From contig NC_013037.1 of assembly GCF_000023125.1 (NCBI RefSeq), forward strand, positions 5,868,501 through 5,932,500: a stretch of 64,000 bases of DNA. Direction: 5' to 3'. The position numbers and the translations under genes were made by a program. The first letter of the stretch is position 1. Every line of letters begins with the position of its first letter. This document shows, in pieces, positions 36,061 through 44,195 of this stretch. The stretch is from Dyadobacter fermentans DSM 18053. GTDB lineage: Bacteria > Bacteroidota > Bacteroidia > Cytophagales > Spirosomataceae. The notes beneath the pieces are model-generated. The model did not search any database and was not told where the DNA came from. It saw only the letters and a program-made list of their open reading frames with translations.

Positions 36061-36064
36061 TTAC
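35932..36064 (+). ncRNA. Candidate small RNA (promoter-terminator pair without ORF)
   Basis: A perfect -7 TAATTTTG at 35919-35926 predicts a start near 35932. About 130 nt later comes AGAAGCG...CGCTTCT (36024-36054) followed by TTTGTTTTT on the plus strand, an intrinsic-terminator shape. Between them a smaller stem AGGAATT...AATTCCT (with inner TCAATCATTGA) could form. There is no ORF and no plus-strand gene downstream for over 4 kb. Alternatively the hairpin serves the convergent minus-strand reductase gene, though no U-run exists on that strand. No known RNA family recognised. Confidence 0.35.
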
Positions 36065-37113
36065 TGCTGCCTGAATTCAACCACTACATTATCGCTATCC
36101 ACATACGCCGAGCAGGTAAGTATCCAGCCTTCCGCGAGGTCGCGGTCGGTGAGGACTTCGTTTACACTCATATGCACGGTACCTTGTGTGCACACCGCGG
36201 CGCACGAGGAGCAGCGGCCGCCTTTGCAGCTGTAAGGCAGCTGAATCCCTTGGGCCAATGCGGCATCCAGCACGGTAGCATGCGCCGGAACGAGCAGGTT
36301 GTGAACGTTGCCATCGTAGCGGAGCGTGATATGGTGCGGGTGCGAAACCGGCGGCGGTGGCGGGGGAGAGGTGATCACAAAGTTCTCCTTGCGGATTTGT
36401 GTGCCGTGGAAGCCCATGAAATGCAGCGTGATGCCAGCGGACCGCATTAGCTCGAAAGGCCCGCAAATGAAGAAACGGGCGTCCTCGCGCCTGTATCGAA
36501 TGGATTTCGCCACGAGTTGTTCCAGTCGCGTGTTGTTGATCCGTCCCTGAATGCCGGCCCATTCCTCGGTAGGCTGGCTGTGAATGTGAACGACGTGGAG
36601 CCGCTCGGGAAACCGTGCCTGCCATTCGATAATGTGATTCCAGAAAAGTGTGCTGCGCACATTCCGGCTGGCGTAAATGAGCGTTACGTGGCTGTCCGTT
36701 TCCTGGGTAAGGGTTTGTTTCAAAAGTGAAAACAGCGGTGTAATGCCGCTGCCCGCGCCGATCAGCACGATGTCGCGTTCGCCTGCATCGTCTTCTTCCA
36801 GTACAAACCGGCCCGACGGTGCGAGTACGCGAAACGTGTCGCCTGCTTGGACGAGATCGATCCAAAACCGGGAAATCTCGCCATTAGGCACTCTTTTTAC
36901 GGTGATCGCCGGAAATTCATCCACGCCCGGCGCCGAGCTCATCGAGTAGGAGCGGCGGACCTCGTGCCCATGCATGTTGATCAGGAAAGTGAGAAACTGG
37001 CCTGCCTTGTAATGCAATGTGCTACCGTCGAGTGTTTCGAAGACGAACGTTTTGGCATCGTCGGTTTCGCGGATGATCTCGCGGAGTTTCAGTGCTATCG
37101 TGTGGTCTGCCAT
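36061..37113 (-). CDS. Ferredoxin-NADP reductase-like oxidoreductase with C-terminal 2Fe-2S domain (PaaE/HmpX-like)
   Basis: 350 residues. The FAD-binding barrel carries RRSYSMSSAP, the NAD(P)-binding domain GAGSGITPLFSLL and a CGPFELM motif, followed by a P-rich linker (TSPPPPPPVS) and a plant-type ferredoxin domain with Cys residues in CKGGRCSSCAAVC and a distal LTCSA. It moves electrons from NAD(P)H through FAD and the 2Fe-2S centre to a partner oxygenase or desaturase. It lies 23 bp downstream of the DxDDTA-motif gene (37137) and is probably cotranscribed with it. Confidence 0.92.
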   Translation of the reverse strand: MADHTIALKLREIIRETDDAKTFVFETLDGSTLHYKAGQFLTFLINMHGHEVRRSYSMSSAPGVDEFPAITVKRVPNGEISRFWIDLVQAGDTFRVLAPSGRFVLEEDDAGERDIVLIGAGSGITPLFSLLKQTLTQETDSHVTLIYASRNVRSTLFWNHIIEWQARFPERLHVVHIHSQPTEEWAGIQGRINNTRLEQLVAKSIRYRREDARFFICGPFELMRSAGITLHFMGFHGTQIRKENFVITSPPPPPPVSHPHHITLRYDGNVHNLLVPAHATVLDAALAQGIQLPYSCKGGRCSSCAAVCTQGTVHMSVNEVLTDRDLAEGWILTCSAYVDSDNVVVEFRQQ

Positions 37114-37136
37114 CGTTCGTTGCTCGTGTTGGATAT

Positions 37137-38231
37137 TTATAAAGCGCCGCGGGGCTGCTGCTGGTTCCAGAGTGCCTCATATTCGGCCAGGAGCGTCCAG
37201 CAATGCGCCTCGCATGTCCAATGCATATGCACCAGCGGGTTTACCGACAATTTGTATAAAAGCGGATGTTCGTAGGCCGTGAGCAGCCCGGCTATGAAAA
37301 AGTAAAAGCCCTTGAAATCCCGTTCGGTAAATGTCTCCACCGGAATGCGTTCCTTGCGCACCCCAAAGCGCATGAGTGATGTGGATAGCAAAACCCGGTC
37401 CATGCGGTTGCGGGTATTTTTCAAAAGGTTTTCGGTATCGAGGATCAGCTGCTTGCGGATGGGCTGTAATGCGGGCGGATCGAAGGCCGCTACGAGCCTG
37501 GACACGTGGTAAATGATCAGCGGCGTGCGCGGATATTGGTGTGCGCATCGAAATGGGGCAGTAATGTACCGTCGCGTTTCAATGACCGAACGGATGTATT
37601 CCAAGCTCGCCTCGTCGTGCACATTCAGCGGTAATTTGTAGTGCAAAATGCAATACAGCATATTGGTGAGCACGCTCACATCAAATTCGACATACATATT
37701 CTTGCCAAACCACGTCGAGTACGCCGGCAGCCGTTTGTACTCGGGATAGGTGTTCCTGATCCACAGTTTGGCGCCATTGGCGTGCAGCGTGAGTTTATCT
37801 TTTAGCCAAAACAACTCCTCCTGCGAGGGCCGGGTGGTGAGATAGGCAAATGCCGTGTCGTCGATATCGTCCGGAATGCGGAAGTGTTCGAAGCGCCGGA
37901 ACCACTTACCGTTCGGAAAGTGGCGCGAAGGTTTGGTTTTCCAGAAGTTGTAGGTTTTCAGGCCGTCCTTGTTCTGGAAATCGGGATAGTTGGCGGTTAC
38001 CGCGTTGTGGATTTCGTCGATTTTAGCTTGACTTTCCGCGCTGCAAAACGCGCGAATGCATTGCAGTGTGAATGCCGAAATGGCCGAAAAGAACATTGTG
38101 GTGTCGGGGCGGCGGTAACCCAGCATGGAGTTGGACCGCTGCGCCGGGAAAATGCCTTTGGGGAACAATGCATTGCCGGTCGATTGCAATGCCCGAATGC
38201 GGTCTATAAATGCGTCCAGCGGTGGGTTCAT
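37137..38231 (-). CDS. Hypothetical protein with DxDDTA motif (alpha-barrel terpene-cyclase-like?)
   Basis: 364 residues, no signal peptide or clear TM segment. Mostly helical. Residues 121-127 read DDIDDTA, matching the DxDDTA motif that protonates substrates in class II terpene cyclases; flanking segments FWKTKPSRHFPNGKWFRR and RPSQEELFWLKDKL recall prenyltransferase/squalene-cyclase-like helical barrels. The protein is shorter than classical cyclases (about 500-650). It lies upstream of, and probably in one operon with, a PaaE-like reductase. I do not recognise the family; the cyclase link rests on one motif and the apparent helical character. Confidence 0.7.
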   Translation of the reverse strand: MNPPLDAFIDRIRALQSTGNALFPKGIFPAQRSNSMLGYRRPDTTMFFSAISAFTLQCIRAFCSAESQAKIDEIHNAVTANYPDFQNKDGLKTYNFWKTKPSRHFPNGKWFRRFEHFRIPDDIDDTAFAYLTTRPSQEELFWLKDKLTLHANGAKLWIRNTYPEYKRLPAYSTWFGKNMYVEFDVSVLTNMLYCILHYKLPLNVHDEASLEYIRSVIETRRYITAPFRCAHQYPRTPLIIYHVSRLVAAFDPPALQPIRKQLILDTENLLKNTRNRMDRVLLSTSLMRFGVRKERIPVETFTERDFKGFYFFIAGLLTAYEHPLLYKLSVNPLVHMHWTCEAHCWTLLAEYEALWNQQQPRGAL

Positions 38232-38254
38232 GCGCCGAAACTAACAAAACACGG

Positions 38255-38290
38255 CAAAAAAAGAAACCCTGCCGCGCTGCGACAGGGTTT
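38255..38290 (-). terminator. Intrinsic terminator of nfu gene
   Basis: Stem AAACCCTG / CAGGGTTT with an 11-nt loop; on the minus strand it is followed by CTTTTTTT. Confidence 0.88.
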
Positions 38291-38311
38291 TAGATGGATA
38301 TGTTTGAGGCA

Positions 38312-38908
38312 TTAAACGCCTTCGGCTACTACTTCTTTCACGTCCGGCACCATGCGCGTGAGCAGGTTTTCGATACCGGCTTTCAATGTAAGTGTCGACG
38401 ACGGGCAGCCGCTGCAAGAGCCTTGCAAAAGCACTTTCACCACGCCCGAACCTTCGTCGAACGAGTGGAAGTTGATCGCGCCACCGTCCGATTCAACCGC
38501 CGGGCGCACATATTGATCCAATGCAGCCTTGATTTTCTGCACCGTGTCGGAATCGCGTGCATCGACGATCAGCGTGTTGGTATCGATCGTCTTTTGCTCG
38601 AATACCGGATGATTTTCTTCAAAATAGATCTTGATGAACTGCTTCGTGTCGCGCAAGACTTCTTCCCAGGCAATGTCGTCGCCTTTGGTGATGGTAATGA
38701 AGTTGCTCGCGATGAATACGCGCTTCACGTGCGGAAACTGGAACAGGTCGGCCGCAAGCGGCGACGCCTTGCCTTCTTCCAGCGCAGCTTCGAGCGAAGG
38801 ATAGTCAAACGAAAGCCCATCGGGCACCAGCTCGAAATTCAGTACGAATTTCATGGAGTTGGGGTTGGGGCTCAATTCGGTATATACAAAAACGGGTCGT
38901 GACAGCAT
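38312..38908 (-). CDS. NifU/Nfu-type iron-sulfur scaffold protein
   Basis: 198 residues from ATG 38908 (MLSRPVFVYTELSPNPNSMKF); the longer ORF start is rejected as the extension is not conserved-looking. Residues 5-95 form the Nfu N-terminal domain (SPNPNSMKFVLN is its hallmark) and residues about 115-195 the NifU C-terminal domain with CSGC that binds a 4Fe-4S cluster. Nfu proteins carry clusters to apo-enzymes. A monocistronic gene with its own terminator. Confidence 0.93.
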   Translation of the reverse strand: MLSRPVFVYTELSPNPNSMKFVLNFELVPDGLSFDYPSLEAALEEGKASPLAADLFQFPHVKRVFIASNFITITKGDDIAWEEVLRDTKQFIKIYFEENHPVFEQKTIDTNTLIVDARDSDTVQKIKAALDQYVRPAVESDGGAINFHSFDEGSGVVKVLLQGSCSGCPSSTLTLKAGIENLLTRMVPDVKEVVAEGV

Positions 38909-39001
38909 TGGATGGTCGATATTGATAGGGTATAAAACAACTTTCCGGTTTAGAGAACACGGAACGGGTGCTTTTGGTTTGGCGACAGGCGTATTAACCA
39001 A

Positions 39002-39033
39002 TAAAAAACCCGTCAAACAAATGCCTGACGGGT
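39002..39033 (-). terminator. Intrinsic terminator of rplU-rpmA operon
   Basis: Stem ACCCGTCA / TGACGGGT with a 10-nt loop; on the minus strand a TTTTTTAT tail follows. Confidence 0.85.
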
Positions 39034-39088
39034 CTCTTTTAACTTCATTCGGGAAGCGGACTTCCGGAAGTAATGTCGTTGCGTTGGC

Positions 39089-39367
39089 TTATGCTTCCGC
39101 AGCAGCTTCAACCGCGATCGGTTCGATGTGAACGTAAGATCTGTTTTCACGGGTCTTACGGAACACCACGTTACCATCAACCAATGCGAACAATGTGTGG
39201 TCGCGGCCGATACCTACGTTTTTACCTGGGTTGTGCTTGGTTCCACGCTGACGAACCAGGATGTTACCTGCTTTTGCCAACTGGCCACCGAATAATTTTA
39301 CACCAAGACGTTTGCTTTCCGACTCACGTCCGTTTTTCGAGCTACCTACACCTTTCTTATGTGCCAT
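39089..39367 (-). CDS. rpmA: 50S ribosomal protein L27
   Basis: 92 residues, starting [20 protein letters not shown], the standard L27 N-terminus without the cleavable extension seen in Firmicutes. The core [21 protein letters not shown] and [10 protein letters not shown] blocks are intact. The C-terminal AVEAAAEA tail is a short extension. L27 reaches into the peptidyl-transferase centre. Second gene of the rplU-rpmA operon, 61 bp after rplU. Confidence 0.97.
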   Translation of the reverse strand: MAHKKGVGSSKNGRESESKRLGVKLFGGQLAKAGNILVRQRGTKHNPGKNVGIGRDHTLFALVDGNVVFRKTRENRSYVHIEPIAVEAAAEA

Positions 39368-39428
39368 GATATCTTATACTTAAATTGTAATTTCCTGTTT
39401 TGAACTGTTTCAGGCTTCCGCCCAATCA

Positions 39429-39740
39429 TTAGGCAACGATTTCGTCGATGCTGATTTTGGTCAGATACTGACGGTGACCGTTTTTAACACGGTATCCTTT
39501 GCGGCGTTTCTTTTTGAAAACGATCACTTTTTCACCTTTCAGGTGTTCGAGAACAGTTGCTTTTACAGAAGCGCCTGCTACTGTCGGAAGACCTACCTGT
39601 ACTGTGCCTCCGTTGTCAACGAGTAGGACTTTGTCAAATACAAGTGCAGCGTTCACGTCACCTTCAAGCCTATGCGTGAAGATTTCGCGACCCTTTTCAA
39701 CTTTAAATTGCTGACCTGCGATTTCTACGATTGCGTACAT
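39429..39740 (-). CDS. rplU: 50S ribosomal protein L21
   Basis: 103 residues, starting [17 protein letters not shown], with [20 protein letters not shown] in the C-terminal part, both diagnostic of L21, which binds 23S rRNA. First gene of the operon, with a well-placed promoter at 39780-39810. Confidence 0.97.
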   Translation of the reverse strand: MYAIVEIAGQQFKVEKGREIFTHRLEGDVNAALVFDKVLLVDNGGTVQVGLPTVAGASVKATVLEHLKGEKVIVFKKKRRKGYRVKNGHRQYLTKISIDEIVA

Positions 39741-39779
39741 GTTAATAATTATATTAAACTGGATTCAAAATTTGAGGTG

Positions 39780-39810
39780 CAAAGATAAGTATAGGGTGGC
39801 AGAATCACAA
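39780..39810 (-). promoter_or_regulatory. rplU-rpmA promoter (TTG-N20-TATCTTTG)
   Basis: On the minus strand a -33 TTG (39810-39808) and a -7 TATCTTTG (39787-39780) are separated by 20 bp, the same spacing as at 1062-1092. The leader to the rplU ATG is about 35 nt. Confidence 0.7.
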
Positions 39811-40076
39811 TGCATTAGGAGGATTATTCGTCTTTTTTTGATATCTCGCGATCGGGCCGCATGCATTTCAGGGTAAAAGGACATTCAGTTGTCTTTTCCA
39901 CAAGCATCCCGCCGGCAGATTTATCGGCATCCGAAATGGTTATAAATGCTCAAAAAGCTACCTTTATATGATCCGCGGGGGCAGGCGCGTTTAGACATGG
40001 AGCGTAATGTGGCTCCTTAACAAAATTTAACGGGTGGCGCTTTTACTTTTCCCTGATATTGGGGTCTAAGAGACAG
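39811..40076. other. Divergent intergenic region, nothing further recognised
   Basis: The region between the rplU promoter and the -7 element at 40077 has no credible ORF, terminator-type hairpin or clear repeat. Confidence 0.5.
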
Positions 40077-40084
40077 TAGATTTG
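40077..40084 (+). promoter_or_regulatory. -7 element TAGATTTG, near-leaderless start
   Basis: Perfect TAnnTTTG ending only 6 nt before the ATG at 40091. With the start site usually 4-7 nt after this element, the mRNA would have no or almost no leader. Confidence 0.6.
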
Positions 40085-40090
40085 GAAAAC

Positions 40091-40744
40091 ATGAAAATAA
40101 GAATCAGTCTGTGGGTTTCGATGATTTTATGCCTGTCGTTGCTGGCGGGCCCGGCCTCGGCGGAAGATGGCGAGCGGGGAGCGAGCAGGCAATCCCAGAG
40201 AGGTTATCAGGTAGGCGATGCGGTGTCTAATTTCCGTTTGAAAAACACCAACGGAAATATGGTGTCGCTCTCGGATTTTGCCAGTTCCAAAGGTGTAATC
40301 GTCGTTTTTACCAGTAACCATTGCCCGTTCGCGAAGGCCTACGAGGACAGGATCATTGCTCTGAACAACAAATTCGCAGGCCAGGGCTTTCCGGTGATCG
40401 CCATCAACCCGAGCGATCCGGGAACGCACCAGGACGATACATTTGAAAAAATGAAGGAGCGGGCTGCTGCCAAAAATTACGGTTATCCTTATCTTGTCGA
40501 CGACGCACAGCAGGTAGCCCGGGCATTCGGGGCCGCGCGCACGCCGCAGGCATTTGTGTTGCAGAAAAACGGTGCGCAGTTTGCCGTGCGGTACGTGGGC
40601 ATGATCGACGACAACCCGCAGGATGCTTCCGGCGTCACCAAGTTTTATGTGGACGAGGCCGTGACCAACCTGGCCGGCGGGAAGCCGGTCGTGACAACGC
40701 TCACCAAACCCGTGGGCTGCGCCATCAAGTGGAAAAACCAGTGA
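40091..40744 (+). CDS. Thioredoxin-like family protein (PRX_like1 type), secreted
   Basis: 217 residues from ATG 40091; a TTG at 40082 overlaps the -7 element and is rejected. A signal peptide ends near ASA. The thioredoxin fold begins about residue 40 (YQVGDAVSNFRLKN), with SNHCPFAKAYEDR carrying one active-site-type Cys instead of CxxC, and ARTPQAFVL providing the cis-Pro. A second Cys near the C-terminus (PVGCAIKW) could pair with it. Probably a periplasmic redox protein. Followed after 20 bp by the SMP-30 gene, probably in one operon. Confidence 0.88.
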   Translation: MKIRISLWVSMILCLSLLAGPASAEDGERGASRQSQRGYQVGDAVSNFRLKNTNGNMVSLSDFASSKGVIVVFTSNHCPFAKAYEDRIIALNNKFAGQGFPVIAINPSDPGTHQDDTFEKMKERAAAKNYGYPYLVDDAQQVARAFGAARTPQAFVLQKNGAQFAVRYVGMIDDNPQDASGVTKFYVDEAVTNLAGGKPVVTTLTKPVGCAIKWKNQ

Positions 40745-40764
40745 TTTTTTGATGAAATTGCCCT

Positions 40765-41676
40765 ATGACCAGATTTTTACCTATCCTCCTCTCCATCACG
40801 TTGTTAGCACCGGGAATCGGGCAGGCACAGACAAAAAGTAAGAAATTTTCGAACGAAGGGGAATTTACGAGCAATTGCGAAGGCCCCGCCGTGGACGAAG
40901 ACGGCAATGTGTACGCCGTCAACTTCGCGCGCGATGGCACGATAGCGCAGCTCAGCAAGAAAGGCAATGCCAGCTTTTTCGTGACTCTGCCCAAAGGCAG
41001 CACGGGCAACGGGATCCGGTTTGTGGATAAAAACACTTTCTATGTCGCCGACTTCACGGGGCACAATATCCTGAAAGTGGACATGGTTACGAAGGACGTT
41101 TCGGTGTTCGCCAACGAGCCGAAGATGAACCAGCCCAACGACCTGGCCGTAACCGCCTCCGGCCATATTTTCGCATCCGACCCGAACTGGAAGGAGGGAA
41201 CCGGGCAAATATGGCACATTACCCCCGAAGGAAAAGTGAGCCTCGCCGTTGGAAACATGGGAACTACCAATGGCATCGACGTCAGCCCCGACGAGAAGAA
41301 GTTGTACGTCAACGAAAGCGTGCAGCGCAATGTGTGGGCGTTCGATCTTGCGCCGGACGGTACATTGTCCAACAAGAAACTGCTGCATCATTTCGAGGAC
41401 GGCGGCATGGACGGCATGCGCTGCGATGTGGCCGGTAACCTCTACATCACCCGGCACGGCAAGGGCGAAGTGGCCGTACTTTCGCCCGAAGGAAAAGTGA
41501 TCCAGACCATTCAAACAATAGGCAAGAAGGTTTCCAACATCTGTTTCGGGGGCAAGAATGGCAAAACCTGCTACATTACCCTGCAAGACCGCGGCTGTCT
41601 GGAAACGTTTAAAGCCAAAACTGCCGGTCGTGAATGGGCCATGATGAAGGCATTCATCGCCAACAGCAAGAAGTAG
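40765..41676 (+). CDS. SMP-30/gluconolactonase family protein, secreted
   Basis: 303 residues with a signal peptide (cleavage near IGQAQ). The six-bladed propeller pattern is visible: CEGPAVDEDGNVYAVNF, GIRFVDKNTFYVAD, QPNDLAVTASGHIFASD, TTNGIDVSPDEKKLYVNE and GMDGMRCDVAGNLYITRHGKGEV. The Glu in CEGP, Asn in QPND, Asn in TTNGI and Asp in GMDGM fit the metal-binding residues of the family. It probably hydrolyses a sugar lactone in the periplasm. Cotranscription with the thioredoxin-like gene is likely. Confidence 0.9.
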   Translation: MTRFLPILLSITLLAPGIGQAQTKSKKFSNEGEFTSNCEGPAVDEDGNVYAVNFARDGTIAQLSKKGNASFFVTLPKGSTGNGIRFVDKNTFYVADFTGHNILKVDMVTKDVSVFANEPKMNQPNDLAVTASGHIFASDPNWKEGTGQIWHITPEGKVSLAVGNMGTTNGIDVSPDEKKLYVNESVQRNVWAFDLAPDGTLSNKKLLHHFEDGGMDGMRCDVAGNLYITRHGKGEVAVLSPEGKVIQTIQTIGKKVSNICFGGKNGKTCYITLQDRGCLETFKAKTAGREWAMMKAFIANSKK

Positions 41677-41761
41677 CCGTTTCGACCGCGGACGCATTCC
41701 TTATGTAACCTTTTGATTTTAAATGCAGCAGACTTGCTTGCAGTTTCCGTTTGTTTTACAT

Positions 41762-41782
41762 TAACTTTGCATTTCAAAGTAC
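41762..41782 (+). promoter_or_regulatory. Promoter overlapping a second PadR-like dyad
   Basis: The -7 TAACTTTG (41762-41769) overlaps the inverted repeat ACTTTG-CATTT-CAAAGT (41764-41780, then AC). Aligned to 1057-1077 it matches 16 of 21 positions. A repressor here would cover the -7, whereas at 1057 it would cover the -33. Confidence 0.5.
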
Positions 41783-41799
41783 TTTAAAACAATTAGACA

Positions 41800-42480
41800 A
41801 TGCTGAGAAACCTGGTCAACTATCTGGAAGGCAATTTGAAAGTTGCGCTCCTTGCATTTGTTTCTGCCGCTGCAATGGCATTATTGTCAGTCAGGATTCT
41901 CCTGGAAAGCTGGCATTTCGTTTTTCTTGCCTGGAACCTCTTTCTGGCCTGGGTGCCGCTGCTGTTTATCAAATGGGTTTGGGAAATGGAGAAGCGCCGG
42001 CCTGCGCCGTTCGGTATCTTGATGATTTACCTGACGGTATGGTTGCTATTTTTCCCTAATGCGCCTTATATCATTACCGACCTGAAACATTTGCGCGGTG
42101 TGCCCGAAAATATGATCTGGTACGACGCATTGATGATTTTTACATTCTCACTCGCGGGATTTATGACCGGCCTATACAGCATCCGCATCGTGCACCGGAT
42201 CATCGCCCACCGCTGGAACGAGCGCCTGGCATGGTTCGCGATCCTGAACTCGATGATCCTGAGCGGATTCGGGATATTTCTGGGACGCTACGGACGCTGG
42301 AACAGCTGGGACATTATCACGCAGCCCGGCGCGCTCGCCAAAGGCATTTACCGCAGCCTGCACGACCCGCTGGCGATCAAACACACCATTACGTTTTCGT
42401 TCGTGCTCATGTTGTTGTACTTTGCGTTCCATATTTTTGCCGAACTGAAACAACATGAACGGACCCATCGATATTCTTAA
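41800..42480 (+). CDS. DUF1361 integral membrane protein
   Basis: 226 residues with six or seven hydrophobic segments. The core NLFLAWVPLLF, LTVWLLFFPNAPYIITDLKHL and WYDALMIF blocks are the DUF1361 signature. The fold and function are not known. The last 26 bp overlap the diacylglycerol kinase gene, showing tight cotranscription and maybe translational coupling. Confidence 0.9.
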   Translation: MLRNLVNYLEGNLKVALLAFVSAAAMALLSVRILLESWHFVFLAWNLFLAWVPLLFIKWVWEMEKRRPAPFGILMIYLTVWLLFFPNAPYIITDLKHLRGVPENMIWYDALMIFTFSLAGFMTGLYSIRIVHRIIAHRWNERLAWFAILNSMILSGFGIFLGRYGRWNSWDIITQPGALAKGIYRSLHDPLAIKHTITFSFVLMLLYFAFHIFAELKQHERTHRYS

Positions 42481-42829
42481 AGCCGTCCGAAGCTTCCGTT
42501 ACGCAGGGGCGGGCATTTACAGCCTGTTCCGCTACGAAAACAATGCCCGCATTCACCTCATCGCCTGCGTGGTGGTAGCCATAGCAGGCGTATTTTTTGA
42601 TCTCTCAGCTACCGAATGGTGCATTATAGTGATCCAGATCGGGCTCGTCTGGGCGGCCGAGGCCTTCAATACGGCCATCGAAAAACTGGCCGATCTCGTG
42701 TCGGCCGATTACCATCCGGTCATCAAAGTGGTGAAGGATACAGCGGCCGCCGGGGTGCTGCTGCTGGCCATTTCGGCGGTAATAGTGGGAGGGATCGTAT
42801 TTATCCCAAAAATCGCATTGCTGTTTTAA
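42455..42829 (+). CDS. Diacylglycerol/undecaprenol kinase family protein
   Basis: 124 residues with three TM segments (about 32-50, 55-75, 97-117) and the DgkA signature AAEAFNTAIEKLADLVS (residues about 69-85), where Glu and Asn bind Mg-ATP. The N-terminal FRYAGAGIYSLFRYENNARIH amphipathic stretch is typical. These enzymes phosphorylate diacylglycerol or undecaprenol in the inner membrane and feed lipid or cell-wall carrier recycling. It overlaps the DUF1361 gene by 26 bp. Confidence 0.93.
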   Translation: MNGPIDILKAVRSFRYAGAGIYSLFRYENNARIHLIACVVVAIAGVFFDLSATEWCIIVIQIGLVWAAEAFNTAIEKLADLVSADYHPVIKVVKDTAAAGVLLLAISAVIVGGIVFIPKIALLF

Positions 42830-42847
42830 CACCGAAGCCGCTATGTC

Positions 42848-42941
42848 TGACCACATCCGATAATTCTTGACCACGCGTGACCATTTCTGACTGCATTCAA
42901 CATCAGTGGACACGCCCGACTATTTCTGACAATCTCTGACT
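42848..42941 (+). repeat. Ten-bp-phased array of YGAC elements upstream of 42966
   Basis: GA dinucleotides, mostly in TGAC, recur at 42849, 42859, 42869, 42879, 42889, (AA at 42899), 42909, 42918, 42928 and 42938: nine of ten positions on a 10-bp grid with a single 9-bp step. All lie on one DNA face. The array ends 25 bp before the ATG at 42966. Confidence 0.6.
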
Positions 42942-42965
42942 GCTACTTTACATTGTGATACATTT

Positions 42966-44123
42966 ATGAGCCCGAATCAGGATTCTTTGCATACTTTGAA
43001 CGAGATCCGCAACCTGATGGAGCGGTCGTCCAAATTTCTTTCACTTAGCGGGTTAAGCGGCGTCTTTGCCGGTATTTTTGCGCTTATCGGAGCCGGAGCG
43101 GCCTACATCCGCTTCAAAACGGACTGGCTGGTAGATATTCTGGTGCCTCTGGGAAGCTATCAGGGGGAATCGCGGCAGGATGTGATCGGTTTCTTGCTCG
43201 TCGACGGCATTTGCGTGCTGGTATCGTCGCTCGCGATAGGCATTCTCCTCACGGTGCGCAGGGGACGCAAAAAAGGCCTGACCGTTTGGAACGGCAGCTC
43301 GAAGCGGCTGCTCGTAGCCATGCTGATACCGCTCGTAACGGGCGGTGTGTTTGCATTGGCAATGCTGCATTACGGCTTTATCTGGCTGGTTTTCCCCGTA
43401 ACGCTGCTTTTCTACGGTCTGGCGCTCGTGAATGCAAGCCGCTTTACTTACCCGGAAGTGTTTTACATGGGTATTTCCGAAATCGGAATCGGTTGCGTAG
43501 CGCTGTTTTTGACCGGCTATTCGCTGATATTCTGGGCAATCGGGTTTGGTCTGTTGCATATCGTTTACGGCCTCACCATGTATAACCGCTACGAAAGGGA
43601 GAAGCTGCCGGGCGGCCAGCTGCCGGGCGGGCAGCATCCTGGCGGGAATATGCCCGGCGGAAAATCCGGACTTGCCGTGGTGACGCTGCTATTGATCGCC
43701 GGCTCGGTTTGCCAGGCGCAGGTGCGTATTCCTTCGGACAGCACGGTGGCAAAAGCGAGAAAATGGTATGATAAGGAAACCATTTATTTGAGAAATGGGA
43801 ATAGTTTTGTCAAAAACAATGTCCTTTACACGGGGCAGAAGGCTTTGCGGAACGAATTTATGGTGTCACCGGAAGGGCTCGGCCTTTACCTGAAATCCAG
43901 AAACACACGCAGCATCGGCCTGGTTATTTCGCTGGCCGGCTCGGCAGGGTCAATCGTTTCGTTGCTTTCGGGCAAACGCGACAATCTGAAAACGTTTTTC
44001 TGGGTATCGGTAGGAACGGGTCTGGTCGGCTCGGCATTCACCATGGCGGCCAACAACCAACGCGACCAGGCTGTGTGGCTCCGTAACCGCGACGCAATGC
44101 TGTTTTTGGAAGCCAATCAATAG
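42966..44123 (+). CDS. Fused membrane protein: permease-like N-part, PGG linker, secreted-type C-part
   Basis: 385 residues. Residues 1-213 have about six TM segments and end in the polar MYNRYEREK; similar stand-alone proteins precede HTH_34 regulators in Bacteroidota, as I recall. Residues 214-233 are four PGG units spaced by two residues. Residues 235-252 (LAVVTLLLIAGSVCQAQ) look exactly like a signal peptide, and residues 253-385 form a small domain with one or two further TM segments (SIGLVISLAGSAGSIVSLLSG). It appears to be two ancestral genes joined. Cotranscribed with the regulator at 44196. Confidence 0.8.
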   Translation: MSPNQDSLHTLNEIRNLMERSSKFLSLSGLSGVFAGIFALIGAGAAYIRFKTDWLVDILVPLGSYQGESRQDVIGFLLVDGICVLVSSLAIGILLTVRRGRKKGLTVWNGSSKRLLVAMLIPLVTGGVFALAMLHYGFIWLVFPVTLLFYGLALVNASRFTYPEVFYMGISEIGIGCVALFLTGYSLIFWAIGFGLLHIVYGLTMYNRYEREKLPGGQLPGGQHPGGNMPGGKSGLAVVTLLLIAGSVCQAQVRIPSDSTVAKARKWYDKETIYLRNGNSFVKNNVLYTGQKALRNEFMVSPEGLGLYLKSRNTRSIGLVISLAGSAGSIVSLLSGKRDNLKTFFWVSVGTGLVGSAFTMAANNQRDQAVWLRNRDAMLFLEANQ

Positions 44124-44195
44124 CGGGGCGACCCATAAATCAACGCCCGGCGTAAGGCGCCAGGCACTCGACGTCCTCGTAACAGGGAACCAATA

